Shown here one piece after another: positions 52,142-62,154 of a DNA stretch of 64,000 nucleotides. This stretch comes from Rhizobium sp. Leaf262 (GTDB lineage Bacteria; Pseudomonadota; Alphaproteobacteria; Rhizobiales; Rhizobiaceae). The notes beneath the pieces were generated by a model. The model saw nothing but the letters and a program-made list of their open reading frames with translations. It was not told where the DNA came from and made no database searches. The translations under genes and the position numbers were made by a program. The first letter of the stretch is position 1. Every line of letters starts with the position of its first letter. The stretch is from NCBI RefSeq assembly GCF_001422245.1, contig NZ_LMMM01000001.1, forward strand, positions 125,422 to 189,421, in the 5' to 3' direction.

Positions 52142-52155
52142 TAACCAGATAGTTA
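52142..52155. promoter_or_regulatory. TetR-type operator between tetR and the ABC importer
   Basis: TAACCA-GA-TAGTTA, differing from the perfect site at 51210 in one arm base and the spacer. It lies between the divergent tetR and binding-protein genes, so it can control both. Confidence 0.6.
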
Positions 52156-52219
52156 TAAAACGGCAAGCGCTGTTTACCACCATCATCCAATTTGGCAGTC
52201 AATTAGGGAGGAGTTGCCA

Positions 52220-53509
52220 ATGTCCATGATGCTTCAGAGACGTGCTGTACTTTCAGCGGGTCTGGCCGCCTTATCTCTGGCAACAGTGGGTGGAGGACCC
52301 GCTTTTGCACAGGCCGCACGTATCCGTCTGCTGTGGTGGGGCTCGCAGGAAAGAGCGGATCGTACCAACAAGGCAATCGCCGCTTTCAAGCAGGTAAAAC
52401 CTGATGTCAACATCGCTGGCGAGTTTGCGGGCTGGTCGGATTACTGGCCAAGGCTTGCCACACAGGTGGCAGGTCGCAACGCCCCTGACCTGATCCAGAT
52501 GGATTATCGATACATCTTCGAATACGCCCGTCGCGGCGCTCTGGCGCCACTGGACGACTACCTTGGGAAAGCTCTCAAAATCGACGATTTCGGAAAGCCG
52601 AATATCGATTCCGGCCGTGTCGATGGCAAGCTTTACGGGATCAACCTGGGTGTCAATTCCAGTTCAGTCTTCTTCGATGCAGCCGCTTGGGAGAAAGCCG
52701 GTGTCAAGGCACCGGCTGCCGGGCATACGTGGGAAGAATTTGCCAAGAACGCCACCGAGTTCGGCAAGAACAAGCCGAAGCCCGGTTATTATGCAACCGC
52801 CGATGCCAGCGGTGTGGAGCCAAGTTTCGAGAATTGGCTGCGCCAGCAGAACAAGTCTCTCTTCAGCGATCAAGGTGGGCTTGGCTATGATGCCAAGGAT
52901 GCAGGCGACTGGTTTACGATGTGGGCGGAGATGCGTAAGGCAGGTGCCTGCGTTCCCGCCGACATACAGGCGCTCGACCAGCTGAATATCGAAAGCAACG
53001 CGCTGACCACGGGCAAGGCGGCAACGGCATTCGCGCATTCCAACCAGTTCGTCGGCTATCAGGCCCTCAACAAGGCAAAGCTGGCTCTGACCTCCTATCC
53101 CAAGGTCACGAAGGACGCGCCGTCCGGTCACTATCTGAAGCCCTCGATGCTGATGAGCGTGGCGAATGGAAGCGCTGGCATAGACGCGGCGGTGGACTTC
53201 ATCAATTTCCTCGTGGCGGTGCCGGAAGGCGTCGATATCCTGGGTGTGGAGCGGGGTGTTCCAGCCTCCGAAGCGATGCGTAATCAGTTGAGCCCCAAGC
53301 TCAACGACGTGAGCAAGGCGATGGTAGAGTACATCGCCCAGATCACACCTGATGTCGGCGCGCTACCACCCGCGCCACCGCCCGGTGCTGGCGAGTTTGC
53401 CTTTGTACTCAAGCGGACCTCCGAAGAGGTTGCTTTCGGTCGCTTGACGCCGGAGCAGGGCGGCAAGCAGCTCGTGACGGAAGCGGAAACCGTCATCAAG
53501 CGGAAGTAA
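52220..53509 (+). CDS. CUT1-type ABC sugar-binding protein, probable Tat substrate
   Basis: 429 residues. The signal has an N-terminal twin arginine (LQRRAVLSAGLAALS), suggesting Tat export, with cleavage after AFA near 31. The mature part (RIRLLWWGSQERADRTNKAIAAFKQVKPDVN) is a family-1 solute-binding protein. GGGAGGAG lies 6 bases before the ATG. First gene of the plus-strand arm, behind the TetR operator. Ligand unknown. Confidence 0.9.
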   Translation: MSMMLQRRAVLSAGLAALSLATVGGGPAFAQAARIRLLWWGSQERADRTNKAIAAFKQVKPDVNIAGEFAGWSDYWPRLATQVAGRNAPDLIQMDYRYIFEYARRGALAPLDDYLGKALKIDDFGKPNIDSGRVDGKLYGINLGVNSSSVFFDAAAWEKAGVKAPAAGHTWEEFAKNATEFGKNKPKPGYYATADASGVEPSFENWLRQQNKSLFSDQGGLGYDAKDAGDWFTMWAEMRKAGACVPADIQALDQLNIESNALTTGKAATAFAHSNQFVGYQALNKAKLALTSYPKVTKDAPSGHYLKPSMLMSVANGSAGIDAAVDFINFLVAVPEGVDILGVERGVPASEAMRNQLSPKLNDVSKAMVEYIAQITPDVGALPPAPPPGAGEFAFVLKRTSEEVAFGRLTPEQGGKQLVTEAETVIKRK

Positions 53510-53515
53510 CCATCC

Positions 53516-54469
53516 ATGGCGCCTCCATCCGACACGATTGCAAGGGAGAGCCGCGCTGCGGCTCTCCCTCAGCCGGGCAGATTGCGCAGGATGTTCGACC
53601 GCAATGTCCATGCCTACGTCTTCCTGCTGCCATGGCTGATCGGCTTTTTCGGCCTGACGCTCGGCCCGGCATTGGCATCGCTTTATCTGTCCTTCACCAA
53701 CTACGATCTGCTGCAATCGCCGGATTGGGTTGGGGCGTCCAATTACGTTCGCATCGCTACGGCTGACCCGAAATTCGCCGCTGCGATGAAAGTGACCTTC
53801 ACCTACGTCATTTTGTCTGTGCCGTTGAAGCTCATTTTTGCGCTCCTGGTCGCGATGGCGTTCAACCGAGGCATCAAGGGGCTAACCCTCTACCGCGCTG
53901 TTTTCTATCTACCGTCGCTGCTCGGATCGAGCGTCGCGATTGCAGTTTTGTGGCGTCAGTTGTTCGCGTCGGACGGTCTCGTCAACATGCTGTTGTGGCA
54001 GGTCTTCGGTTATGAAGGGCCCAGCTGGATCTCAAATCCGGATTATTCCATCTACACGCTGGTCATCCTGTCCGTCTGGCAATTCGGCTCACCGATGATC
54101 ATCTTTCTTGCCGGATTGAGACAGATCCCGCAGGACATGTACGAGGCGGCGGAAATGGATGGTGCCAACAAGATGCGCCAGTTCTTCCGCATCACGCTGC
54201 CGTTGCTGACGCCGGTGATCTTCTTCAATGCGGTGATCCAGACCATAGATGCTTTCAAGGCGTTTACGCCTGCCTTCATCATCTCGGAAGGCTCCGGCGG
54301 CCCCATCAATTCCACGCTGTTCTATACGCTCTATCTTTACCAGGAGGCGTTCGGCTTCTTCCGAATGGGATATGCTTCAGCGCTGGCGTGGATTCTGGTC
54401 GTCATCATCTCGCTCTTTACGGCCTTTTCGTTCCTCAGCGCGCGTTACTGGGTGCACTACGATGACTGA
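53516..54469 (+). CDS. CUT1 ABC permease, MalF-like
   Basis: 317 residues, six helices, N-terminal AYVFLLPWLIGFFGLTLGPALASLYLSF, EAA loop MYEAAEMDGANKMRQFFRITLPLL near 205. It begins 6 bases after the binding-protein gene; its stop overlaps the next permease start by 8 bases, so the pair is coupled. Confidence 0.93.
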   Translation: MAPPSDTIARESRAAALPQPGRLRRMFDRNVHAYVFLLPWLIGFFGLTLGPALASLYLSFTNYDLLQSPDWVGASNYVRIATADPKFAAAMKVTFTYVILSVPLKLIFALLVAMAFNRGIKGLTLYRAVFYLPSLLGSSVAIAVLWRQLFASDGLVNMLLWQVFGYEGPSWISNPDYSIYTLVILSVWQFGSPMIIFLAGLRQIPQDMYEAAEMDGANKMRQFFRITLPLLTPVIFFNAVIQTIDAFKAFTPAFIISEGSGGPINSTLFYTLYLYQEAFGFFRMGYASALAWILVVIISLFTAFSFLSARYWVHYDD

Positions 54470-55337
54470 TGTTGCCTCCTCGCTTCGTCCGGACCAAACC
54501 GTTCAGCGGCCATTGTGGCGGTCTCTATTGCTGCACGCACTGTTGATCTTGGCTTCCATCGCGATGATGTATCCGATCCTGTGGATGATCTCAGGTTCCT
54601 TCCGTCCGCAGGAAGAGCTGTTCGGTTCGTCGTCACTCATTCCGTCAGCGCTCGATCTGGGTGGTTACATCCGGGGTTGGACGGGGCTTCAGGTCTCGTT
54701 CGGAAAATTCTTCTGGAACTCGTTCTTCATTGCGGTTCTGGCGACCATCGGCAATGTCATCGGGTGTTCACTGGCAGCGTTTGCCTTTGCGCGCCTTCGC
54801 TTCGGTGGTCGTAACTTCTGGTTCGCGCTGATGCTGGGTACGTTGATGCTGCCGTACCATGTCGTGCTTATTCCGCAATATATCCTGTTTCTGGAAATGG
54901 GATGGGTCAATACCTCGCTTCCGCTGATCGTCCCGAAATATCTTGCTACCGACGCATTCTTCATTTTTCTGATGGTTCAGTTCTTCCGTGGCATTCCCAG
55001 AGAACTTGATGAGGCGGCGGTGATGGACGGGTGCAGTCCATTTCGCATCTACTGGAAGATCATGCTGCCGCTCTCTTCCCCGGTCCTGGCGACTGCGGCG
55101 ATCTTTTCCTTCATCTGGACCTGGGACGATTTCTTCGGGCCGCTGATCTATCTGAACGATATCAATACCTACACCGTGCAGCTCGGACTGCGATCCTTCG
55201 TCGATTCCACCGGGGCTTCGGACTGGACGGCACTGTTTGCCATGTCCAACCTGTCCCTCATTCCCGTCTTCCTCTTCTTCCTCTTCTTCCAGCGCCTTCT
55301 CATCGAAGGCATCGCCACCACCGGCATGAAACGCTGA
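54462..55337 (+). CDS. CUT1 ABC permease, MalG-like
   Basis: 291 residues with six helices; PILWMISGSFRPQEELFGSS at the N-terminus and the EAA loop RELDEAAVMDGCSPFRIYWKIMLPL near 185. The start at 54462 is inside the end of the MalF-like gene. It completes the permease heterodimer; the ATPase gene lies three genes further on. Confidence 0.93.
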   Translation: MTDVASSLRPDQTVQRPLWRSLLLHALLILASIAMMYPILWMISGSFRPQEELFGSSSLIPSALDLGGYIRGWTGLQVSFGKFFWNSFFIAVLATIGNVIGCSLAAFAFARLRFGGRNFWFALMLGTLMLPYHVVLIPQYILFLEMGWVNTSLPLIVPKYLATDAFFIFLMVQFFRGIPRELDEAAVMDGCSPFRIYWKIMLPLSSPVLATAAIFSFIWTWDDFFGPLIYLNDINTYTVQLGLRSFVDSTGASDWTALFAMSNLSLIPVFLFFLFFQRLLIEGIATTGMKR

Positions 55338-55354
55338 AACATCAAGGCATGACC

Positions 55355-56368
55355 ATGAAACCCGTGCGATTTGCGACAATCGGTATCAACCACAATCACA
55401 TCTTCGGGCAGACGAACTGCCTGCTAAATGCCGGCGCAGAACTGGTCGGTTTCCACGCGGTGGAAGACGATCTTGCCAAGGAATATGCTGACACGTTTTC
55501 GGGTGTCCCCCGCGTCGATGACAAACGCAAATTATTGGATGACCCTTCCATCGACCTCATCGTCAGCGCCGCTATCCCCGACGAACGCGCACCGCTTGCC
55601 ATCGACGCCATGCGTGCTGGCAAGGATGTCATGGTCGACAAGCCGGGTATGGTGACACTCGACCAACTGGCTGCCGTTAAGAAGGTGCAGGAGGAAACCG
55701 GGCGCATTTTCTCCGTGCTCTACTCCGAACACTTCGAAAACCGCGCGACGGTCAAGGCGGGCGAACTGGTTGCCGCCGGTGCCATCGGCAAGGTTGTTTC
55801 GATGGCAGGCTTCGGGCCGCACCGGCTGCGTGCCTCGACGCGGCCACAATGGTTCTTCGAGCGTGAACGTTATGGCGGGATCCTGGTCGATATCGCATCT
55901 CATCAATGCGAGCAGTTCCTGTTTTTCGGCAATGTGGACACTGCCGACATTCTGTTTGCAAGGGTCTCGAACAAGGCAAACCCGCAGTCGCCCGGTCTGC
56001 AGGACAGCGGCGATATTCATCTTGCAACGCATGATGTGGACGGATTCATTCGTGTGGACTGGTTCACTCCCGACGGTCTGCCAAGTTGGGGCGACGGTCG
56101 ACTGTTCATTACCGGCAAGCAGGGTGCCATAGAAATTCGCAAGAATGTGGATGTCGCTGGTCGCGATGGTGGCAATCACCTGTTCCTCACCGACAGAAAC
56201 GGGGTGAAACATATCGATTGTGCCGACGTGCCGCTTCCTTACGGTCCGCAGCTTCTGGACGACATCCGCAATAGAACGGAAACGGCGATGCCGCAGGCCC
56301 GCTGTTTTGCCGCCATGGAAATCGCGCTGAAGGCACAGCAGATCGCGGAGGAACGGCATAATGGCTAA
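55355..56368 (+). CDS. Gfo/Idh/MocA-family oxidoreductase
   Basis: 337 residues. Rossmann start FATIGINHNHIFGQT, catalytic DKPG (the Lys is in MVDKPGMV near 95), and LVDIASHQCEQFLFFG in the substrate domain. This subgroup occurs in sugar-ABC operons and is distinct from the 380-residue enzyme across the TetR gene. The ATG at 55355 is favoured by AAGG 7 bases upstream; one two codons earlier is possible. It overlaps the next gene by 8 bases. Confidence 0.88.
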   Translation: MKPVRFATIGINHNHIFGQTNCLLNAGAELVGFHAVEDDLAKEYADTFSGVPRVDDKRKLLDDPSIDLIVSAAIPDERAPLAIDAMRAGKDVMVDKPGMVTLDQLAAVKKVQEETGRIFSVLYSEHFENRATVKAGELVAAGAIGKVVSMAGFGPHRLRASTRPQWFFERERYGGILVDIASHQCEQFLFFGNVDTADILFARVSNKANPQSPGLQDSGDIHLATHDVDGFIRVDWFTPDGLPSWGDGRLFITGKQGAIEIRKNVDVAGRDGGNHLFLTDRNGVKHIDCADVPLPYGPQLLDDIRNRTETAMPQARCFAAMEIALKAQQIAEERHNG

Positions 56369-57428
56369 ACGTTACCGTGTCGGCGTCATCGGCTGCGGCA
56401 TAGGCAGTTCGCACATCTCGGAAGGCTACGCTGCGCATCCTGACAAATATGAGGTCGTAGCCTTGTGCGATCTTGATGAGGCGCGGCTGACCAAGGTCGC
56501 GGATGAATTCAATGTCGAACGTCGCGTTCAGTCTACGGATGACCTCATGGCGATGCAGGACATCGATATCATCGATATCTGCACGCCACCTGCGATCCAC
56601 ACGAAACTCATTCTGGAGGCCCTCGCTGCGGGCAAGCATGTCGTCTGCGAAAAGCCACTGACCGGGTCGCTGGCCGAACTGGACGAGGTCGTGGCGGCGG
56701 AAAAGACGGCGCGGGGCCGCTTGATGCCGATCTATCAATATCGGTACGGCGATGGTGTCCAGCAGGCACGCCGCATTATCGAAAGCGGGCTTGCGGGAAA
56801 ACCCTATGTGGCCAGCGCGGAAACCCTGTGGACGCGGGGCGCGGCCTATTACGACAATCCGTGGCGCGGGCGATGGGCGACGGAACTGGGCGGCGTTCTG
56901 ATGACGCACGCCATCCATCTCCATGACATGCTGACCTATCTTATGGGGCCGATCGACCGGGTATTTGCGCGCACGGCAACCCGTGTGAACCCCATTGAGG
57001 TCGAGGATTGCGTCTCGGCCAGCCTTTTGATGAAAAACGGCGCGCTGGTTTCGGTTTCGACCACGCTGGGGTCGCAGGAAGAAATCAGCCGTCTGCGTTT
57101 ATCCTTCGAAAACGTCACGCTGGAGAGCAATCATTCCGCCTATTCTCCCGGTGACGGACCGTGGCGCATCATCCCCGCCAATGAGGAAATCGCGGCCAGG
57201 ATCGACGCGCTATTGAAAGACATGCCAACAGTCGGACGCCGGTTCAACGGCCAGATGGAAGCCTTCTATCATACGCTGGAAATGGGTGAGAAGCCTCCTG
57301 TAACGACCGATGATGCGCGCGGCTCATTGGAATTACTGGCGGCGATCTATCACTCAAACGAGATCAATGCGGATGTCGCCCTGCCGATTACCAAGGGCCA
57401 TCCGAAATATGTGAGCTGGCGGCCTTGA
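56361..57428 (+). CDS. Gfo/Idh/MocA-family oxidoreductase
   Basis: 355 residues. Rossmann start [14 protein letters not shown], catalytic EKPLTGS (near 97), and [16 protein letters not shown] with the substrate-domain His. The third Gfo/Idh enzyme of the TetR-controlled locus and translationally coupled to the second. The pair may work in sequence, for example oxidation at one carbon and reduction after a rearrangement; this is inference. Confidence 0.9.
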   Translation: MAKRYRVGVIGCGIGSSHISEGYAAHPDKYEVVALCDLDEARLTKVADEFNVERRVQSTDDLMAMQDIDIIDICTPPAIHTKLILEALAAGKHVVCEKPLTGSLAELDEVVAAEKTARGRLMPIYQYRYGDGVQQARRIIESGLAGKPYVASAETLWTRGAAYYDNPWRGRWATELGGVLMTHAIHLHDMLTYLMGPIDRVFARTATRVNPIEVEDCVSASLLMKNGALVSVSTTLGSQEEISRLRLSFENVTLESNHSAYSPGDGPWRIIPANEEIAARIDALLKDMPTVGRRFNGQMEAFYHTLEMGEKPPVTTDDARGSLELLAAIYHSNEINADVALPITKGHPKYVSWRP

Positions 57429-57447
57429 ACCTGCCGGGAGGAACGAC

Positions 57448-58524
57448 ATGGCAAGCAGCATAAATCTTGAAAAGATCGTCAAACGTTTCGGTGCCTTTCC
57501 CGTCATCCACGGCATTGACCTGCAGATCGAGCCGGGTGAATTCACCGTTTTCGTCGGACCATCGGGCTGCGGAAAATCCACCCTTTTGCGAATGATCGCC
57601 GGGTTGGAAGAGATATCTGACGGAAACCTGCTGATCGACGGCGCGCGCGTCAATGAAATGGCGGCTTCGAAGCGCGGCATTGCCATGGTGTTTCAGTCGT
57701 ATGCGCTCTATCCGCATATGAGCGTTTATAAGAATCTCGCATTTGGCCTGGAGACGGCAGGTTACAAGAAGCCCGAGATAGAGGCACGGGTCGCCAAAGC
57801 CGCGGATGTGCTTCAAATCGGTCCGCTGTTGCAGCGGAAACCGAAAGCGTTGTCCGGCGGCCAGCGACAGCGCGTTGCCATTGGTCGTGCCATTGTACGT
57901 GAACCGAAGATTTTTCTGTTCGATGAACCTTTGTCCAACCTCGATGCGGAACTGCGCGTGCAGATGCGCGTAGAGATCGCCAAGTTGCACCAAACTCTGG
58001 GCAGCACGATGATCTATGTGACCCACGATCAGGTGGAAGCCATGACCATGGCCGACAAGATCGTCGTCCTGCGGGAGGGTCGCATCATGCAGGTCGGTCG
58101 TCCTCTCGACCTTTATAATCATCCCGCCAACCAGTTCGTTGCCGGGTTCATCGGTTCGCCGAAAATGAATTTCCTGGCAGCGAGGCTGTCTTCAGCCGAC
58201 ACGTCTCGACGGACAATCGAGATCGCAGATCAGCAGATCGTTCTAGACAGGCCGCTGGAGGCAAATGACGGTGAGGCGCTGACCTTGGGCATCCGCCCTG
58301 AGCATATTCAACCCCAGGCAACGTCTGCAAGCCTCGGGCAGGGCAGCATTCAGCTGGTCGAACATCTGGGTGGGTCGACCGTTATCTATACCAACACGGC
58401 AGATGGTCAGCCCGTGACGGTCATGCTGGAGGGTCAGAAGCAGTTGCGAATGGGCGACAGCTTGCCGCTATCGTTCGATCTTGCCAATGCACATGTCTTC
58501 GGTGCGGATGGCCGCAGGGTCTGA
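57448..58524 (+). CDS. CUT1 ABC ATPase, MalK/UgpC-like
   Basis: 358 residues. Walker [10 protein letters not shown] (37-45), signature LSGGQRQR, Walker B IFLFDEP, switch THDQVEAM and a C-terminal TOBE domain with [21 protein letters not shown] precedes the ATG. Last gene of the arm; it energises the importer encoded upstream. Confidence 0.93.
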   Translation: MASSINLEKIVKRFGAFPVIHGIDLQIEPGEFTVFVGPSGCGKSTLLRMIAGLEEISDGNLLIDGARVNEMAASKRGIAMVFQSYALYPHMSVYKNLAFGLETAGYKKPEIEARVAKAADVLQIGPLLQRKPKALSGGQRQRVAIGRAIVREPKIFLFDEPLSNLDAELRVQMRVEIAKLHQTLGSTMIYVTHDQVEAMTMADKIVVLREGRIMQVGRPLDLYNHPANQFVAGFIGSPKMNFLAARLSSADTSRRTIEIADQQIVLDRPLEANDGEALTLGIRPEHIQPQATSASLGQGSIQLVEHLGGSTVIYTNTADGQPVTVMLEGQKQLRMGDSLPLSFDLANAHVFGADGRRV

Positions 58525-58617
58525 TATTCCAGACGATCAGAAAAATGCGCCGCAGCCGCGCAAAAGCACGGCGGCGGTCTGTGCTGGGAGCCGCTTACCC
58601 GAGGTTTCAGATGCGAA

Positions 58618-59748
58618 TTAAACTGGCACAGCGAGATCTGTAAACTCGCCTCTGTCGATAAAATCTTCCAGCATGCCACGGTAAGGCGCGATATCGATGC
58701 CGTTCTTTGCCAGCCAGTCGGGGTTGTAATAGGTGGCGGCGTAACGGTCGCCGCTGTCGCATATCAACGACACCAGAGAACCCTGCTTGCCTTCTTTCAT
58801 CATGGCCGCGGCGATCCAGCACAGACCGAAGAAGTTGGTGCCGGTGGAACCGCCGACGCGCCTGAACAACCTCTCGGACAGAACGTGCATTGCGGCGATG
58901 GATGCGGCGTCCGGTATCTTGATCATATGATCGATGACGCCGGGAACGAAAGAGGGCTCGACCCGCGGTCGTCCGACACCTTCGATGCGAGACGGCGTTG
59001 CGCAGGTGACGTCGCGATCCCCTGACATATAGGACGCGTAGAAGGCTGAATGTTCCACATCCACCACGCACAGGCGTGTGGACAGGTTGCGATACCGGAT
59101 GAAACGACCGATCGTGGCTGATGTGCCGCCCGTGCCCGCACTCATGACTACCCATTCGGGCTCCGGGTGCTCCTCACTTTTCATCTGGTCGAAAATGGAC
59201 TCGGCGATATTATTGTTGCCTCGCCAGTCGGTGGCGCGCTCGGCGTAAGTGAACTGATCGAGATAGTGCCCGCCAGTTTCCAAGGCCAATCGTTCTGCCA
59301 CGGTATAGACTTCTGAGGGCTTGTCGACAAAATGGCATTTGCCGCCGAAGCGTTCGATGGCCTCGACCTTTTGCGCACTGGTCGAGTGCGGCATGACCGC
59401 AATGAAAGGAAGATCGAGGAGATGTGCGAAGTATGCCTCGCTGACGGCGGTGGAGCCGGACGAGGCTTCGACCAGCGTCGTACCCTGGGAAATTTTGCCG
59501 TTGCAGATGCCATATAGAAAAAGCGAGCGTGCTAGTCTGTGCTTCAGGCTGCCGGTTGGGTGCGTCGACTCGTCTTTCAAGTAGATCGAGATTCCGCGCA
59601 GGCCTTTGAAAACCGGTTTGACCAGATGCGTGTCGGCAGACCGCCGCCCGTCACCCTGCAGAATGCCAATGGCCCGCCTGGCCCATTCGCGATCTTTGCA
59701 CTCTGGTAAAGGCGTCAGCGGCGGGGTGGAGAGACAATCGAAGGTCAC
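58618..59748 (-). CDS. PLP-dependent cysteine-synthase-fold enzyme (Cds1-like cysteine desulfhydrase)
   Basis: 376 residues of fold-type II PLP enzymes. Lys69 in TGSLKHR binds PLP, SSGSTA (near 97) holds the substrate carboxylate, and the phosphate cup is [12 protein letters not shown] near 203. It lacks a regulatory CBS domain. The insertion and C-terminal pattern match the group containing mycobacterial Cds1, which degrades cysteine to sulfide, pyruvate and ammonia. The GTG start at 59748 follows AAGGAG; an upstream in-frame ATG has no ribosome site. It stands alone, convergent with the ABC operon. Confidence 0.85.
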   Translation of the reverse strand: MTFDCLSTPPLTPLPECKDREWARRAIGILQGDGRRSADTHLVKPVFKGLRGISIYLKDESTHPTGSLKHRLARSLFLYGICNGKISQGTTLVEASSGSTAVSEAYFAHLLDLPFIAVMPHSTSAQKVEAIERFGGKCHFVDKPSEVYTVAERLALETGGHYLDQFTYAERATDWRGNNNIAESIFDQMKSEEHPEPEWVVMSAGTGGTSATIGRFIRYRNLSTRLCVVDVEHSAFYASYMSGDRDVTCATPSRIEGVGRPRVEPSFVPGVIDHMIKIPDAASIAAMHVLSERLFRRVGGSTGTNFFGLCWIAAAMMKEGKQGSLVSLICDSGDRYAATYYNPDWLAKNGIDIAPYRGMLEDFIDRGEFTDLAVPV

Positions 59749-59910
59749 GCGCGGCTCCTTACGGATACAAGCGAAATCCAAAGAAGGCCGCTACAGCTTT
59801 GTTCATTCCCCGCCACGATTTTTTATCTCTCTCTGAGTTGATAAGTGGAATATCCTTCTATCAATCAGCAATATATTAGAAAGTATCTGTCGCCAAGATC
59901 AAATTTGGCT

Positions 59911-60171
59911 CTACAAGTGTTGTTGGTCGTCATGGGTCGACGCGCCGTAACGCCATTGATCATAGTAGCGCACGACAGCATCTTGAGCGGTCTGCAAAAC
60001 GGCGGGATTATGCCAGACCATCAGTCCGCCGATAATCAGGATTGCTACCATTGCAATGCCAATTAGCTTGCGCAGGACAAACATCACAAGCCAGATAACG
60101 ATGAACGCAACTACGCCCATCACCACCATGGAATAGACGTCTTCGGGCATGTAGGCTTCAAGTGTTTCCAT
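59911..60171 (-). CDS. Small membrane protein with two hydrophobic segments
   Basis: 86 residues; helices at about 14-33 and 37-53 (MVVMGVVAFIVIWLVMFVL, LIGIAMVAILIIGGLMVW), followed by a polar tail of about 33 residues. I do not recognise a family. The start ATG lies in an AT-rich leader with a weak ribosome site. It is isolated between the cysteine-synthase-like gene and the PPOX gene. Confidence 0.6.
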   Translation of the reverse strand: METLEAYMPEDVYSMVVMGVVAFIVIWLVMFVLRKLIGIAMVAILIIGGLMVWHNPAVLQTAQDAVVRYYDQWRYGASTHDDQQHL

Positions 60172-60374
60172 ATGTGCTTATAGGGAAACTGTTTTGGCCG
60201 AAGAAAGGCAGCTTCAGTATCAATTCAGGCGCGCCGGCAAACATCTGAATGTTTCACGGCGTCACCCGATGCGTCTTGGGCCCTTTGATCAGAACGGCAC
60301 CTTCAACCTCCAAGATGCTATCGGTTTGAAGAGCATAGCCACCGATAAATTTGGCTTGCCAAAAGACGGCTTTT

Positions 60375-60402
60375 GCTCGCACCGTGAGGCAGTGGTGCGA
60401 GC
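60375..60402 (+). promoter_or_regulatory. Hairpin in the leader of the PPOX gene
   Basis: A perfect 9-bp stem, GCTCGCACC / GGTGCGAGC, with a 10-base loop, ending 24 bases before the start codon. The rest of the 255-base gap before the gene shows nothing I can name. Confidence 0.45.
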
Positions 60403-60426
60403 CTGCGTGAACAGGGGGACTTAGAC

Positions 60427-61044
60427 ATGCCATATCATTTCCTCGAGGTTGCGGTGACGCCGAGCGTCAGGGCCGCCCAGGCTGCCATGGGCGTCGATCA
60501 GATCTGGCTGGGTGAGACCAACCGCCCTTCTGACGCGCTTACGGAAGATGAGGTGGCTTTCATCGCCATGCGTGACAGTTTCTATATGGCATCGGTGTCT
60601 GAAACAGGTTGGCCCTACGTCCAGCATCGTGGCGGCAAAGCCGGTTTCCTGAAGGTCGTGGATCAGCAAACCTTGGCCTTTGCAGACTATAGAGGCAATC
60701 GACAATATATCAGCGCTGGCAACTTGGCTGCCAACGATCGGGCCTGCTTGTTTTTGATGGACTACGTGCGACGGGCTCGATTGAAAATCTACGTGCACGT
60801 CGAGCGGGTCACGCTTGATGCTGAACCCGCTCTCACCGAATTGGTATCCGATCCGACATATAAGGGCCGGGCGGAAGCAATTTTCAGGCTTCGGCTCGAA
60901 GCGTTCGACTGGAACTGCCCTCAGCACATTACTCCGCGCTACACCGAACAGCAGGTAGAACAGGCCGTCCTCCCGCTCCGTGAGCGACTGCAGCAGCTGG
61001 AAGCCGAGAACGCAGCCCTGCGGGCTCGGCTTGAAGGACTCTGA
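60427..61044 (+). CDS. PPOX-fold flavoprotein with C-terminal coiled coil
   Basis: 205 residues. A split-barrel (pyridoxamine 5'-phosphate oxidase-like) domain occupies about 35-165: FIAMRDSFYMASVSETGWPYVQHRGG and LAFADYRGNRQYISAGNL are typical. The last 30 residues (EQAVLPLRERLQQLEAENAALRARLEGL) form a strong heptad coiled coil, likely a dimerisation or docking tail. The ATG follows GGGGGACTTAGAC. Function unknown; members reduce quinones, F420-like or flavin substrates or bind heme. Confidence 0.85.
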   Translation: MPYHFLEVAVTPSVRAAQAAMGVDQIWLGETNRPSDALTEDEVAFIAMRDSFYMASVSETGWPYVQHRGGKAGFLKVVDQQTLAFADYRGNRQYISAGNLAANDRACLFLMDYVRRARLKIYVHVERVTLDAEPALTELVSDPTYKGRAEAIFRLRLEAFDWNCPQHITPRYTEQQVEQAVLPLRERLQQLEAENAALRARLEGL

Positions 61045-61078
61045 TCACGGGCAAAGCCGTCTATCTTGCCAGCCTTGC

Positions 61079-62062
61079 CTATAGTCGACCGCCAAGCTCA
61101 TCCTCGATATGCGCTTGGATTATATCGTCAAACGATGTTTCTGCGGTGAAGCCCAATTCCTTGGCGCGTGTCGCATCGAAACCGGGCGCCCAGCCAGCAA
61201 CCATCTTGATGATCATTTCGTCCGGTTCTCTGCGGATCAGCGCTACGGCCTTGTCGCCAGCCACGCGACGCAGCGCTTCGATCTGTTCGCCCACCGTGGC
61301 ACTGAGGCCCGGCATTGAAAGCGCCCGGCGCGGCCCGACGGTGTCAAGATCAAGAGTTGCACCATGCAGCAGAAAGCCGACCGCAGACCGTGGAGAGGTG
61401 TGCCAATGGCGGACATCTTCGGAGACCGGCAGAACCGCCTGTTCGCCCACCAGCGGCTCGCGCAATATGTTGGAAAAGAACCCGGAAGCCGCCTTGTTTG
61501 GTTTGCCCGGGCGGATGCAGATGGTGGGCAGGCGAATCGCGATACCATCGAAAAAACCGCGACGGCTGTAGTCCGACAGCAGAAGTTCGCAGATGGCCTT
61601 TTGCGTCCCGTAACTGGTCAGCGGCGTGGTATGATAATCATCCGCGATCGGGTAGGGCAGCGGCGCACCAAAGACGGCGATGGAAGACGTAAAGACGACG
61701 CGAGGCCGGTATCCATCGACGCCATTTGCAAGACGTATGGCATCGAAAAGATAGCGCGTGCCGTCGAGATTGATGCGATAGCCCTTGTCGAAATCAAGCT
61801 CGGCCTCGCCCGATACAATTGCCGCAAGGTGAAAAATGACGTCGGGCCGGTTCGCTACAAGCGCTTCTGCCTCGCCTGGCGCGGACAAATCTGCCTCTCG
61901 GGCATCCACCGTGCCATCAAAACCATCCGGCCCTTGTGGTGCAATGACATCCACCAGGGTCATGCGCTCGATTGTCTTTCCACCCAGATGGCCGTCTCTG
62001 GAAAGCTTTTCTGCCAGTTTTCGCCCCACCATGCCAGCCGCGCCTATAATCAAAATATGCAT
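61079..62062 (-). CDS. denD: D-erythronate dehydrogenase-like SDR, DenD family
   Basis: An extended SDR of 327 residues. The cofactor motif is GAAGMVG (7-13); VFTSSIAVFG and SYGTQKA supply catalytic Ser, Tyr and Lys; FHLAAI lies at the usual place. DenD oxidises D-erythronate at C2 with NAD in the erythronate/threonate pathways. AGGAGGAGAAAACG precedes the ATG at 62062. The partner kinase (OtnK) and isomerase genes are not in this window. It is divergent from an FAD dehydrogenase across a palindromic operator. Confidence 0.87.
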   Translation of the reverse strand: MHILIIGAAGMVGRKLAEKLSRDGHLGGKTIERMTLVDVIAPQGPDGFDGTVDAREADLSAPGEAEALVANRPDVIFHLAAIVSGEAELDFDKGYRINLDGTRYLFDAIRLANGVDGYRPRVVFTSSIAVFGAPLPYPIADDYHTTPLTSYGTQKAICELLLSDYSRRGFFDGIAIRLPTICIRPGKPNKAASGFFSNILREPLVGEQAVLPVSEDVRHWHTSPRSAVGFLLHGATLDLDTVGPRRALSMPGLSATVGEQIEALRRVAGDKAVALIRREPDEMIIKMVAGWAPGFDATRAKELGFTAETSFDDIIQAHIEDELGGRL

Positions 62063-62133
62063 CGTTTTCTCCTCCTGCCATGCTGCACATGGCGCTTTGC
62101 CGACAACGGCGGGATGCCTCAAAATTCCTGTTG

Positions 62134-62154
62134 TAAGGTTGTCTGATAACCTTA
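62134..62154. promoter_or_regulatory. Operator between denD and the FAD dehydrogenase
   Basis: A perfect inverted repeat TAAGGTT-N7-AACCTTA, central in the 192-base divergent region. The likely binding protein is the FadR-type GntR regulator encoded downstream. Confidence 0.6.

Noticed and set aside
60194-60424. 76-codon frame ahead of the PPOX gene
   Set aside because: Begins at TTG without a ribosome site, shows no recognisable domain, and contains the leader hairpin; treated as intergenic.
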